Shown: piece after piece, positions 51,773 to 60,247 of the stretch
Layout: each line of letters begins with the position of its first letter
Numbering within the stretch: the stretch's first letter is position 1
DNA from: Paenibacillaceae bacterium
GTDB lineage: Bacteria; Bacillota; Bacilli; Paenibacillales; Paenibacillaceae
DNA length: 64,000 nt
Reading direction: 5' to 3'
Assembly (NCBI GenBank): GCA_004134985.1
Contig: REGQ01000002.1
Span: forward strand, 337,232-401,231
The notes under the pieces: model-generated
Database searches by the model: none
What the model saw: the letters and a program-made list of their open reading frames with translations, nothing else
What the model was told of the DNA's origin: nothing
Position numbers and translations under genes: made by a program

Positions 51773-52807
51773 ATGAAGCATCGATTGCTTCGGTACGCAG
51801 CGGGCTGGCAATGGCATCTTTTGCTGGAATCGCCAGACAATGACAAAGATGAGATGAAGCGGGCACTGCCTGACTGTGCCAGATGGCTCGATGAGATTGA
51901 TGGCAGAGCAAGCAACCACATTTCCGCTTTTGAGCAAGGTGGCGGGGAAGCTGTTCTGCACGGCACGCTCATGTTTCAATTATCGGAAGATGACAAGGAC
52001 ATTCAACCGCTTCATTTCTGGGTATCCAATCAGCGGCTGGTAACTGTCCACTCGGATCTGCGTTTGTCATTGCGTTTGCAGCGCATGCCATGGGAAGACA
52101 TGCTTGAGCGATGCACTCATGCTCCTGAAGCATTCTATGTCATTCAATGCGCGATTTTGGAAACCTATCATGCCGGACTGGACACTTTTGAACAACGATT
52201 GGGAACATTGGAAGATGCGATGCGGAATCACAATCAGACTAATCTGCTTGAAGCCATTTTTGAACGAAGGTACGACCTGCTACATTGGAATCATCTATTC
52301 ATTCCGATTCGAGAGATAGAAAATGCAGCCAGAGAAGCATTTATCCAGCAGGTGGAGCAATCCGAAACCTTTCAACGACTAGTGTACAAGCTGAACCGTA
52401 TTGAAACGCTGCTTGATCATTACAGCAACGAAATTGACACCCTGATTTCGATGGATGATGCGATTGCCAATTTCCGCGGCAATGATATTATGAAGACGTT
52501 GACAATTTTCACTGCCCTCTTCACCCCGGCAACCGTGCTGGGTGCGCTCTGGGGCATGAACTACCTTCTAATTCCCGGTGCTGTCGAGCCATGGGGGTTC
52601 CCGATTATGTGCGGCATCATTTTGCTGTTTACCGCGCTGATTTATTTGTGGCTGTGGCACAAAGGCTGGACAGGGGATCTGCTTCGGTTCGGGAAAAAAG
52701 TCCGTTCAGAACCTACTAGCAATAAAGGAGCCCGCAATAAACATCCCAGACACAAATCCACGACCGATGAACCGCCACTGTCTCGTTCCCAGCGGCACCG
52801 CCGCTGA
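51773..52807 (+). CDS. CorA-type divalent metal transporter
   Basis: The 344-residue protein has a long soluble N-terminal domain with coiled helices (ILETYHAGLDTFEQRLGTLED, FRNNDIMKTLTIFTALFTPATVLGALWGMNY) and two C-terminal membrane segments. The GMN motif appears in LGALWGMNYLL and is the pore signature. A basic tail follows. CorA members move Mg2+, Co2+ or Ni2+. GGAGGAC precedes the start. A hairpin follows at 52818-52842. Confidence 0.9.
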   Translation: MKHRLLRYAAGWQWHLLLESPDNDKDEMKRALPDCARWLDEIDGRASNHISAFEQGGGEAVLHGTLMFQLSEDDKDIQPLHFWVSNQRLVTVHSDLRLSLRLQRMPWEDMLERCTHAPEAFYVIQCAILETYHAGLDTFEQRLGTLEDAMRNHNQTNLLEAIFERRYDLLHWNHLFIPIREIENAAREAFIQQVEQSETFQRLVYKLNRIETLLDHYSNEIDTLISMDDAIANFRGNDIMKTLTIFTALFTPATVLGALWGMNYLLIPGAVEPWGFPIMCGIILLFTALIYLWLWHKGWTGDLLRFGKKVRSEPTSNKGARNKHPRHKSTTDEPPLSRSQRHRR

Positions 52808-52907
52808 GCTGAATCCGCTGCCGCTGCATCTTGAAGCGGCAGTATTACGGATACAGCATTTCACCTCAAGAACATTGAATGAACGTCGCACTCCACGCCA
52901 CTCTTCC

Positions 52908-52967
52908 GGACACACATTCCTCAATTTGTCCCCCCTCGATTTGGGCAAAATAACGGAATGTGTGTCC
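52908..52967. repeat. 13-base perfect inverted repeat
   Basis: GGACACACATTCC (52908-52920) is the reverse complement of GGAATGTGTGTCC (52955-52967). The spacer itself folds (TTTGTCCC/GGGCAAA). There is no U-tract, so it is not an ordinary terminator. Confidence 0.75.
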
Positions 52968-53029
52968 TCAAAAAACGTATTGCGCCCTGCAGCTACATTA
53001 CTCTGAGAGGGAAGTATATATCTGTTCTG

Positions 53030-53146
53030 TTGTATACCCTATCTCCGCTAGTTCCGCCCAAGGGAGATACGCAAGTAATTGCAGGCCATCTCTCAATATA
53101 CTCTTTTAACCTCCATTTTTAATGCAACCTGAGATAGGGTATACAA
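53030..53146. repeat. 16-base perfect inverted repeat
   Basis: TTGTATACCCTATCTC (53030-53045) is the reverse complement of GAGATAGGGTATACAA (53131-53146), enclosing 85 bases. It could be the ends of a small non-autonomous element or an RNA stem. Confidence 0.75.
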
Positions 53147-53359
53147 GCGAAATGCATCAGCACCCGATGCCGCCGCGCCTACTACGCCATCTAATACACA
53201 CGCTACTTTGCTAGCTGGAACTCGCCCTACTCCGTCCATCCTCCCGCCTTGCGGAAACTACTTTAACTTACTTATTCATTACTCCGGATACCTCCGTTTG
53301 CACGGGATACGATGACTTCGCCGATCGCCGAGCTCATGCAGAGCCCCCCGTGCAACTAA

Positions 53360-53398
53360 AAAGTGCCTTTAGCTGCAGCCAGCAGCCAAAGGCACTTT
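53360..53398 (-). terminator. Terminator of the REC-PP2C gene
   Basis: AAAGTGCCTTT (53360-53370) pairs with AAAGGCACTTT (53388-53398). On the minus strand it ends in TTTTTAG. Confidence 0.8.
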
Positions 53399-53467
53399 CG
53401 TTACTTTGAGGATTCATGCTTCATACAACAGCGATCTTACCTTGCCACGAAGCGGCAAGCTGCTGCT

Positions 53468-54631
53468 TCACTTCATTGTAAAATAAACCAGACAACGGTC
53501 ATCCGAGCGGCTCACTGCAACATCATCAGCGAACAATTGCTGCTGCCACACCCCGGCAGCTTGCTGCGGATCTGCCGCCGCCAGCCGTTCGAACAGCAGC
53601 TCTTGCTTCTGCTCCTCCGGCGCTTCGATGGCATCGATCACCCCGTCGGTGACGAGCACAAACCGATCGTTTTTTTCAATGCGCACCGTCTGCTTCTGAA
53701 TGTCCATATTATCGAACATCCCGATTGCCATGCTGCCGCCGGTCAAATACTCCTTTGTACCGTCTGCCCGCAGCAGCAAACCCGGTGGATGGCCAGCATT
53801 GACATACTCCAATACGCCGCGCTGGACATCGACCATACAATAGATGCCAGTAAAATAATATTGAATCAACTGATCTGTGAATTCCAACTGCAGCGCACGC
53901 CGGTTCAGTTCCTTAATAACCTTTTTCGGTTCAATAAGTTTGGTCATCGCTTCCTTAAGCACTGAAGCGATAAACATACAGACAAGCGATGATGAAATCC
54001 CGTGGCCCATAGCGTCGATAACCGCTACCCCGTATCTGTGGTCATCAATACGCTGCCAAGCATACAAATCCCCCGCCAATTCATCGGAGGGACGATAGAT
54101 TGCGCTGATTTCTGCCTGTTCCTCCACAATCGGCTGGGGAAGTGCTGCTCTCTGCACCTCGCGGGCCAGTTGAATTTCTTCGCGAAGCCTCCGGTCGCGC
54201 TCCTTATGCCAATCTTTCTCTTCCTTCAGGCGAAGCGCGACACGAATCCGGGCGAGCAGCTCGATCTTGTTGATCGGTTTCGTAACATAATCGATTGCCC
54301 CCGCATCCAGCGCTTCTGCAAGTTTTTTGGAATCACCGATCGCCGTAACCATAATTCGCGGAATATCACGAAGCCGTTCACAATTTTGAATGGCAAGACA
54401 GGCTGCAATTCCATCAATTTTGGGCATCATCATATCCAGCAAGATGAGATCGTACCCTGGATTGCCCATTTTTTGGTGCTCTGGCTCCTCCCCTGATTCA
54501 TTCAATCCGAGTAAATGAAACAGTTCCATCCCGGAAGCAGCCGCATGAATATCCCGATACCCGGCGCGCTTCAGCATTTCTTTTACTACTGTCACATTCA
54601 TCGGATTGTCGTCTACAATCAAAATTCTCAT
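53468..54631 (-). CDS. Response regulator with PP2C/SpoIIE-type serine phosphatase
   Basis: The 387-residue protein has a receiver domain at about 1-125 (ILIVDDNPMNV, phosphoacceptor in DLILLDMMMPKIDG, KPINKIELLARI), then a coiled linker, then a SpoIIE/RsbU phosphatase domain at about 175-380 (SDELAGDLYAWQRID, VIDAMGHGISSSLV, VNAGHPPGLLL, LVTDGVIDAIE). Such fusions dephosphorylate RsbV-type antagonists, and rsbV-rsbW-sigB is nearby on the other strand. The start at 54631 follows AAGGAGCTGG. Confidence 0.9.
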   Translation of the reverse strand: MRILIVDDNPMNVTVVKEMLKRAGYRDIHAAASGMELFHLLGLNESGEEPEHQKMGNPGYDLILLDMMMPKIDGIAACLAIQNCERLRDIPRIMVTAIGDSKKLAEALDAGAIDYVTKPINKIELLARIRVALRLKEEKDWHKERDRRLREEIQLAREVQRAALPQPIVEEQAEISAIYRPSDELAGDLYAWQRIDDHRYGVAVIDAMGHGISSSLVCMFIASVLKEAMTKLIEPKKVIKELNRRALQLEFTDQLIQYYFTGIYCMVDVQRGVLEYVNAGHPPGLLLRADGTKEYLTGGSMAIGMFDNMDIQKQTVRIEKNDRFVLVTDGVIDAIEAPEEQKQELLFERLAAADPQQAAGVWQQQLFADDVAVSRSDDRCLVYFTMK

Positions 54632-54683
54632 CTTCCAGCTCCTTGATACCCGTTCCAATCTATCCATCTTTCATTCTCCTATT

Positions 54684-55250
54684 CTAACTCAGACGCCTCT
54701 TCATTTCCGCAGTATCTGACAGATGCTCTTGAACAGCCGGCTCAGGGGCATAGGGCGGCGGACTTTGCGGCGATTTCGGCGTTTCTTGGTTCTCCGCAGA
54801 AGCAGCCGATGCTTGCTTTACGGAACTGACTGCCGTTCTGATAATTTGCACGGTGCGTATGCCTGTTTCGACCCATTGCAGCCAGCTTGCAGGGCTGGCT
54901 GGCTCCGCGCTGATCTGCTCGCTTTTCTTCTTCATCTTACCTACCCAGGATGACGATACTTCACGGGCGGCTGTCGTCATTTCATTGACGGCGGTGCCTA
55001 CATCGCGAACCGACGACATGAGCGGATTGATTGCACCAACCTGTTGATTCACCTCATCAACCAAGCCGCGGACACTGATGACGAGTTCCTCCACATCATC
55101 CTTAGATTTGTTTATTAAATCTTTCGCTTCCTGCAGCGTTTCATTAGCTGTCTCAATTGACGCCTGCGCTTTGCGCAAAGTCTGAACGAGAAAAATAACA
55201 AGCACTGCTACAGAAATAGCCATAATAAGCACACTTATTTCAATGATCAT
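54684..55250 (-). CDS. DUF948 membrane-anchored coiled-coil protein
   Basis: The 188-residue protein has one N-terminal membrane segment (about 1-24) and a long heptad-like helix (TLQEAKDLINKSKDDVEELVISVRGLVDEVNQ). The Pro/Ala/Ser-rich C-terminus is disordered. It matches the DUF948/YtxG-like general stress group. The start at 55250 follows GGAGG. It lies 52 bases upstream of the REC-PP2C gene on the same strand, so both may be stress genes. Confidence 0.78.
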   Translation of the reverse strand: MIIEISVLIMAISVAVLVIFLVQTLRKAQASIETANETLQEAKDLINKSKDDVEELVISVRGLVDEVNQQVGAINPLMSSVRDVGTAVNEMTTAAREVSSSWVGKMKKKSEQISAEPASPASWLQWVETGIRTVQIIRTAVSSVKQASAASAENQETPKSPQSPPPYAPEPAVQEHLSDTAEMKRRLS

Positions 55251-55538
55251 CCCTATCGTCCTCCATTCTGCCTTCATATGACCTGCTTACGCGGGCTCTA
55301 TTCCTTATTATCGTTACCCCTGCTGCACCTCGATGAATCATTCGTACCATTGACATCCGTTTATTATATGCTCCATTCGCCCAGTATTTTCTATTTCCCC
55401 TCACATTTTGACAAAGACGATTCGACAAGCTGCTGTTTCAGCAGCATTCCATCAGGTTAATCATCCATCAAGCACAGCAAAACGTCTTTCGCAAGTGTGC
55501 AACGTTTCCCCAACAAATCGAAGGAAAAGGTGATTATT

Positions 55539-55703
55539 ATGCTAAGATGGGCTGTCATATTTTTCATTATTGCTATTGTAGCAGCGATCTTCGGGTTTGG
55601 CGGCATCGTAAGCGCTGCGACCGGAATTGCCAAAGTCTTGTTCTTTGTCTTTCTCATTCTCTTCCTTATTTCACTAATTACCGGACGTCGAAATTCAGCA
55701 TAA
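55539..55703 (+). CDS. DUF1328 family small membrane protein
   Basis: The 54-residue protein has two hydrophobic segments ([39 protein letters not shown]) joined by a small loop, the DUF1328/YtjA pattern. Function unknown; members are often stress-linked. AAGGTGATT precedes the ATG. It is followed by a strong bidirectional terminator. Confidence 0.88.
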   Translation: MLRWAVIFFIIAIVAAIFGFGGIVSAATGIAKVLFFVFLILFLISLITGRRNSA

Positions 55704-55721
55704 CCGCTTGTATAACGGCAT

Positions 55722-55775
55722 CAACAGCAAAGAACCGGCCCGGCATTTCTTCTGGGCACGGTTCTTTTGCTGTTG
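55722..55775. terminator. Bidirectional terminator between DUF1328 and Gfo/Idh genes
   Basis: CAACAGCAAAGAACCG (55722-55737) pairs with CGGTTCTTTTGCTGTTG (55759-55775) apart from one bulged base. The genes on both sides converge on it. Confidence 0.85.
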
Positions 55776-55780
55776 TCGAT

Positions 55781-56752
55781 CTATCCCAGTTTGACCGGTA
55801 ATCCGGTCCGGGCCGATTCATTGGCTGCGACAGTTACCTGCTGGGTACGCCAGGCATCCGCATACGTTGAACGAATCCCGGATGCGTCGCCTGTGCGCAC
55901 CGCGTGAAGGAACGCTTCGTTTTCCCGTTCATAAGGATTGGATACATTTTTATATTCATTCGTCTGCTCGCCGACAAACTCTTTCAGTTCGCCTCCAGTC
56001 AGATCGAGCACATTGCCGTCCGTATAAATTTGGAGACCGTTCGAAAAACCGCTAGTAAGCATGCAAGTATTGGAAATCGTCGCGACCGCTCCGCTCGCCA
56101 GTTTCAGTGTCGCCGTCCCAACATCCGGTACAGTTACGCCCGTCTCGCGTTCATGCATGACCAATTGTCCATAAGCAGCATATACCTCGGTTACCTCGCC
56201 GAGCAAATAGCGAAGCAGGTCAACCATATGTGTTGTCTGCTCGACCATTTGGCCTCCGGAAGTTTCCTGATTGCGCCACCAATAGACGCCTGGCATGCTG
56301 CCCATCCACCGGCCCATCGCCACGCCCGCAGTACGTCCTTGCAACAATTCCAACGCCTTGTCTGTGCTGTCCATATATCGGCAGTGATAACCGACGGAAG
56401 TCAGCAATTGCGTTTCTTCAACCCGTTTCAAAATTTTAGTCGGGGTATCCAAATCTGCCGCAAGCGGCTTTTCTACAAAAAACGGCACGTTCCGTTCCGC
56501 CAGCGCCAGCTCAATCTCCCCATGCGCAAAGGGCGGCGTGCAAATATACACAGCGTCAAGCTTGCGGGCATCCAGCATATCGTGAATGCTTTCGTAACTT
56601 CCGGCATTGTCAAAGTCCGCGGCCAGCGCATCCGCCTTCTCCTTGCTCGAACCGCAAATCGCGCTTACCTGCACACCTTCCATTCCAGCGAGCAATTTGC
56701 CATGCATTTTGGAAAACCAGCCTGTTCCTACCATCCCGACTTGCAGTGTCAT
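55781..56752 (-). CDS. Gfo/Idh/MocA family NAD(P)-dependent oxidoreductase
   Basis: The 323-residue enzyme has a Rossmann GMVGTGWFSKMHGKLL (about 6-21), AVYICTPPFAH, the catalytic FVEKPLAADLDTP and SGGQMVEQTTHMVDLLRYLLGEVTEVYA. It is only distantly similar to the Gfo/Idh gene at 47871. The start at 56752 follows AAGGAG by ten bases. It is downstream of an SDR gene, 54 bases apart. Confidence 0.88.
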   Translation of the reverse strand: MTLQVGMVGTGWFSKMHGKLLAGMEGVQVSAICGSSKEKADALAADFDNAGSYESIHDMLDARKLDAVYICTPPFAHGEIELALAERNVPFFVEKPLAADLDTPTKILKRVEETQLLTSVGYHCRYMDSTDKALELLQGRTAGVAMGRWMGSMPGVYWWRNQETSGGQMVEQTTHMVDLLRYLLGEVTEVYAAYGQLVMHERETGVTVPDVGTATLKLASGAVATISNTCMLTSGFSNGLQIYTDGNVLDLTGGELKEFVGEQTNEYKNVSNPYERENEAFLHAVRTGDASGIRSTYADAWRTQQVTVAANESARTGLPVKLG

Positions 56753-56806
56753 TTGATTGAGCTCCTTCCGTTTCCGCTTCATTATTCTGCTCTATCCCGC
56801 TGCCGT

Positions 56807-57673
56807 TTACTTTTTGTTCAACAGCCGGTAAATGACCATTTCAAACATTCGCCAAGGAAGCAGAGATTTCCCCCATAGCGAAGCTCGTGCGCCCTTGCCC
56901 ATCGCATAACGAAGCTTGGGACGCTTCATTGTGGCAATTGCCGCTATTTTACGAGCCACCTCGGCGGGTTCCGGTGCAGATGCAGCTGCTTTTCTGGAGA
57001 AATCCAACACAGCGTCCAACTGCTTGGCATAAGGCGAATTCGGCTTTTGGGTTATCATCTCAAACCCTTTCTCCCAAATCGCGGTATTGTATGCTCCAGG
57101 CTCCACCAGCACGACTTTTACACCGTAAGGCAGCATTTCATGGCGAAGCGCCTCGCTTAACCCTTCAATAGCAAACTTGGATGCGGCATAAGGCGCATAG
57201 CCAGGGAAACCAACCCTGCCGCTGATGCTGCTGATATTTACGATAAGGCCACGGCGGTTTTCCCTCATTGAAGGAAGCACCTCGCCGATTAAGGCCAAGA
57301 CGCCGAATACATTCGTCTCCATCTGTTCCCGCCATGCGGCCATCTCCAGTTCCTCTACAAATCCTCCGACTGCAATGCCTGCATTATTGACAAGCACATC
57401 TATGGAGCCATAGGTTTTCAGTACATCGCCAACCAGATTGCTGACGTTCTCATGATCTGTCACATCAAGGCGGCTAACGGAAACGCTTTCCTCAACACCT
57501 GCCTGCAAAGCTGCCGCGAGCAGCTTGTCCCGTTTGCGCGGATCGCGCATCGTGGCAATTACCCGGTATCCTTCTTCGGCCATCGCAATTGCAGTGACAA
57601 GTCCAAATCCGCTGGACGCCCCTGTAATCAGCGCAACGCGCTGTCGATTGCCGCTCTCCTGATCCATTTGCAT
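56807..57673 (-). CDS. SDR family oxidoreductase
   Basis: The 288-residue classical SDR has TGASSGFGLVTA (cofactor loop), VLVNNAGIAVGGFVEELE, catalytic Ser in VNISSISGRVGFPGYAPYAASK and YAASK. The substrate is unknown; the family includes retinol-type and steroid dehydrogenases. The start at 57673 follows AAGGAG. Its stop-side neighbour is Gfo/Idh, and one base separates its start from the stop of the XRE gene upstream, suggesting one transcript. Confidence 0.88.
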   Translation of the reverse strand: MQMDQESGNRQRVALITGASSGFGLVTAIAMAEEGYRVIATMRDPRKRDKLLAAALQAGVEESVSVSRLDVTDHENVSNLVGDVLKTYGSIDVLVNNAGIAVGGFVEELEMAAWREQMETNVFGVLALIGEVLPSMRENRRGLIVNISSISGRVGFPGYAPYAASKFAIEGLSEALRHEMLPYGVKVVLVEPGAYNTAIWEKGFEMITQKPNSPYAKQLDAVLDFSRKAAASAPEPAEVARKIAAIATMKRPKLRYAMGKGARASLWGKSLLPWRMFEMVIYRLLNKK

Positions 57674-57674
57674 A

Positions 57675-58001
57675 TTATGTCTCCTTGCGTTTTGCCTTCC
57701 ATTTGCGATAAGTTGCCAGGCTTTCCTTAAGGTACCCTTCCTCATCCTCAGTAAGACGCTCTTTCAGCAGACCGTTGCTAACTGATGCTTTGCCTCTTGC
57801 TGAATACAGGTCCCGGCCAAGCAAATAATCAACCGACACGTCAAAACAATCCGCGAGTTTCTTGATTGTTTCGATATCCGGCTCATTTATATTATTCTCA
57901 TATTGGGATATTGTCGATTTGACAGCATTCAAGAAAGACGCCAATTGCTCCTGCGTCATTTTACGTTCCTTGCGCAAGGATCTTAACCGTTCTCCAAGCA
58001 T
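57675..58001 (-). CDS. XRE-family transcriptional regulator
   Basis: The 108-residue protein has an N-terminal HTH (about 3-60, RLRSLRKERKMTQEQLASFLNAVKSTISQYENNINEPDIET) and a short C-terminal part (VDYLLGRDLYSARGKASVSN). It looks like a repressor. The divergent region contains palindromes that both XRE genes may share. The start at 58001 (MLGERLRSL) has a weak GAGTTGGTG. SDR and Gfo/Idh genes follow in the same direction and may be its targets. Confidence 0.85.
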   Translation of the reverse strand: MLGERLRSLRKERKMTQEQLASFLNAVKSTISQYENNINEPDIETIKKLADCFDVSVDYLLGRDLYSARGKASVSNGLLKERLTEDEEGYLKESLATYRKWKAKRKET

Positions 58002-58086
58002 AGAACACCAACTCTTTGTATGAAATGTCAACCCTATATCTATTGTACACGGAAAATGAACTTTCGTAATAAAAAACAATCATTAG

Positions 58087-58101
58087 TTCATGTAATATGA
58101 A
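58087..58101. promoter_or_regulatory. Palindromic operator, left
   Basis: TTCATGTAATATGAA has inverted TTCAT/ATGAA arms and resembles the right site GTTCATG/CATGAAC. It lies between the divergent XRE genes, upstream of the plus-strand -35. Confidence 0.5.
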
Positions 58102-58108
58102 TTTTCTC

Positions 58109-58137
58109 TTGAATAAATGGGAAAAATAGGTTATAAT
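58109..58137 (+). promoter_or_regulatory. sigma-A promoter of the plus-strand XRE gene
   Basis: TTGAAT (58109-58114), 17 bases, TATAAT (58132-58137). Transcription would begin near 58144, inside or beside the right operator. Confidence 0.75.
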
Positions 58138-58146
58138 CAGCATAGT

Positions 58147-58163
58147 GTTCATGAAACATGAAC
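58147..58163. promoter_or_regulatory. Palindromic operator, right
   Basis: GTTCATGAAACATGAAC is a perfect 7-base inverted repeat around AAA, located at the transcription start of the plus-strand XRE gene. A bound repressor here would block its own promoter. Confidence 0.65.
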
Positions 58164-58176
58164 AGGGGTGACATCG

Positions 58177-58386
58177 ATGAATGAACGATTGAAATCAGCT
58201 AGAAAGGCAAAAGGACTTACACAAGCAGACATGGCTGCTTTGCTGGGCTATCGTTCCAAGAGTGGGTATGCTATGGTAGAGACAGGGAGAAATATCCCTC
58301 CGCTTGGCACGGCTTTGAAGATCGCCATGATTGTGGGATCCGATGTCGAATCACTCTTTTCGGCCTCTGACAATAATAATCCCTAG
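58177..58386 (+). CDS. Small XRE-family transcriptional regulator
   Basis: The 69-residue protein is almost entirely an HTH domain (MNERLKSARKAKGLTQADMAALLGYRSKSGYAMVETGRNIPPLGTA). AGGGGTGA six bases before ATG 58177 decides the start over the GTG at 58168. Its promoter and two palindromic operators lie upstream. A small membrane protein gene follows 25 bases downstream, probably in the same transcript. Confidence 0.85.
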   Translation: MNERLKSARKAKGLTQADMAALLGYRSKSGYAMVETGRNIPPLGTALKIAMIVGSDVESLFSASDNNNP

Positions 58387-58411
58387 ATGGAAGTTGAATG
58401 GAGGGGATAGA

Positions 58412-58585
58412 ATGCTTATTCAAGATTCAGAGTGGATTATAGCTATTGGTATTCCACTGCTGATTCTGCTTCTTTACCTCGAAATCAGAATGCGGAGGAA
58501 AAGGCAAAGAACGGCGGCAACGCTTTGTCGCACAGATGAAAGGAGGGAGATTAACGAAGACAGGTTAGACCGCCGCACCAAGTAA
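58412..58585 (+). CDS. Small single-pass membrane protein, function unknown
   Basis: The 57-residue protein has one membrane segment (about 9-26, IIAIGIPLLILLLYLEIRM) and a charged C-terminus. GGAGGGGATAG precedes the ATG. It is co-oriented with the small XRE gene, 25 bases apart, and may be controlled by it. I recognise no family. Confidence 0.65.
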   Translation: MLIQDSEWIIAIGIPLLILLLYLEIRMRRKRQRTAATLCRTDERREINEDRLDRRTK

Positions 58586-58624
58586 TCCGGGGAGCCTTAA
58601 CCGCGCTTCTTATTGGTTCGCATG

Positions 58625-59398
58625 TTATCCTGCCGTAGGGCACCATCCCGGTGGAAAGGCGCATAACTGTTCGGCAAATGCCGGTTCCAGCTCGGCCAGC
58701 TTAAGAAAGTAGTTTCGTAATATGTGGTTTGCCGAGACCGAGCCGGCTTTGAATGAAAGTTTATAATCCTTTTTAACGTGCAAATAGTAGTAGATCTCAT
58801 CGGTTCTGGGCGAGCGGTATATATGAGGGGGAAGGTATGGCACAAGATCAAATTCATTATAAATGCGCCAGCTTTTCGGAATCAATCGATTGTAGCGCAG
58901 CGCAAACTGCGGGTCTCCTACGCGCGGGGCAGCGTAAGTATATACTTGCGGCGGACCATGTATCGTATTGACGGCAATATCCGGCGCAGCGAGCACAGCA
59001 AGCGCTCCACCCAGACTGTGACCCGTTACAGTTACGGGCTTGCAGGCAGGCAGACGGCCAAGCGCTCCAATAAGCTGGTCGCGCGCGGAGGCATATATAT
59101 CCACGAATCCTTGGTGAACGAGGCCGCCGTTTTTAATATATCGATAACTCGTTTGTCTGGCAATCGAGTTTGAAATCCACTCAACAGGCGTGCTTGTTCC
59201 GCGGAACGCAACTACGTAACCGTCCGCAGATTCCAGTATAAACCCGAAGACACTTTCCACCCCATCATAGGCCGATGCCTTGATCGGCTCGACCAATTCA
59301 TAACCGGGCGGCATTAGAAACATGCTGTGTTCGTTCTCGAATTGCACATAAGTTTGACCGCAAATAGCCGCATATAGCAATGCGGCACGCGTATCCAT
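58625..59398 (-). CDS. Class 3 lipase-family protein
   Basis: The 257-residue alpha/beta hydrolase has the nucleophile motif GHSLGGALAVLAA, an acid in YNEFDLVPYLPP and a probable His in VSANHILRNYF. It has no signal peptide. The start at 59398 (MDTRAALLYAA) follows AAGGTGGG by nine bases; the longer frame to 59464 lacks a ribosome site. Class 3 lipases act on acyl lipids; the real substrate is unknown. Confidence 0.85.
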   Translation of the reverse strand: MDTRAALLYAAICGQTYVQFENEHSMFLMPPGYELVEPIKASAYDGVESVFGFILESADGYVVAFRGTSTPVEWISNSIARQTSYRYIKNGGLVHQGFVDIYASARDQLIGALGRLPACKPVTVTGHSLGGALAVLAAPDIAVNTIHGPPQVYTYAAPRVGDPQFALRYNRLIPKSWRIYNEFDLVPYLPPHIYRSPRTDEIYYYLHVKKDYKLSFKAGSVSANHILRNYFLKLAELEPAFAEQLCAFPPGWCPTAG

Positions 59399-59523
59399 CG
59401 TCTGTTTGCCCACCTTCACACGCTCCCCTTCGTCACATCCAGGCCTGAACTCCTGACCCTTCATACTATGTGCTTATCAGAGAATACGTTCTTTTTCAAG
59501 AAGGCGAATGCTGAGTTTTTTGC

Positions 59524-60165
59524 TTACGGCAACACATACAACAGAATAGCAAAGAAGTGAAAAATTGAGCCTGCCAGCACAAATAAATGCCATACCGCAT
59601 GGTGATACGGAAAGCTTCGCCACACATAGAATACCGTGCCCACCGTATAGAAAATACCGCCGGCAACGAGCAGTTTCAATCCACCAGGCGCTAACTTCTC
59701 TACCAGCGGACCCCAGGCGAATACGATCATCCAACCCATTGCAATATAGAGCAATGTAGAGGTAAATAAAAAACGGGATGCGAAAAAGGTTTTAAACACC
59801 ACACCTGCAACGGCCACTCCCCAGACGACTCCAAACAGCGCCCAGCCCAGTTTACCTTGTACCACATTGAACAATATTGGCGTGTAGGTGCCTGCAATAA
59901 AAATATAAATGCAGGAGTGATCCATCACTTCCAGCACCCGCTTCACCTTTCCGGCAGGAAAACTGTGCAGCAGGGTGGAGAATGAATATAGCATCAGCAT
60001 GGCAACCCCGTAAATCGTGAAACTGACAACATGCCAGGCCGTGCCTTTTATCGACGCAAATACAATTAGCAGCACCAGCGCAGCTATGCTTAGCACTGCG
60101 CCGATGCCGTGAGTAACCGCATTGGCAACTTCCTCATTGCGGCTGTACGTATGCGTATTGGCCAT
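59524..60165 (-). CDS. Hemolysin III/TrhA family membrane protein
   Basis: The 213-residue protein has about seven membrane segments. Family markers are NEEVANAVTHGIGAVLSIAALVLL, YSFSTLLHSF (His), MDHSCIYIFIAGTYTPILF and the late FPYHHAVWHLFVLAGSIFHFFAI with conserved His. The group is often called YqfA/TrhA and is not a true haemolysin; it may modify membrane energetics. GGTTGGAG precedes the start. Confidence 0.92.
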   Translation of the reverse strand: MANTHTYSRNEEVANAVTHGIGAVLSIAALVLLIVFASIKGTAWHVVSFTIYGVAMLMLYSFSTLLHSFPAGKVKRVLEVMDHSCIYIFIAGTYTPILFNVVQGKLGWALFGVVWGVAVAGVVFKTFFASRFLFTSTLLYIAMGWMIVFAWGPLVEKLAPGGLKLLVAGGIFYTVGTVFYVWRSFPYHHAVWHLFVLAGSIFHFFAILLYVLP

Positions 60166-60247
60166 CGCTTACTCCAACCTCCCTTGCGTCACCCCTAATT
60201 TCGTACGCCCTGGAGCGCAGATCAGGCAAATCGGAGGGCATTTAGAA

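Larger units (their letters stand above)
52808..53467. other. Repeat-rich intergenic region after corA
   Basis: No credible gene. It contains a stem CTGCCGCT/AGCGGCAG (52818-52842), a 13-base inverted repeat (52908-52967), a 16-base inverted repeat (53030-53146), a 9-base inverted repeat TTGCACGGG/CCCGTGCAA (53298-53355) and the terminator at 53360-53398. The density of separate perfect inverted repeats is unlike the rest of the window. Confidence 0.6.
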
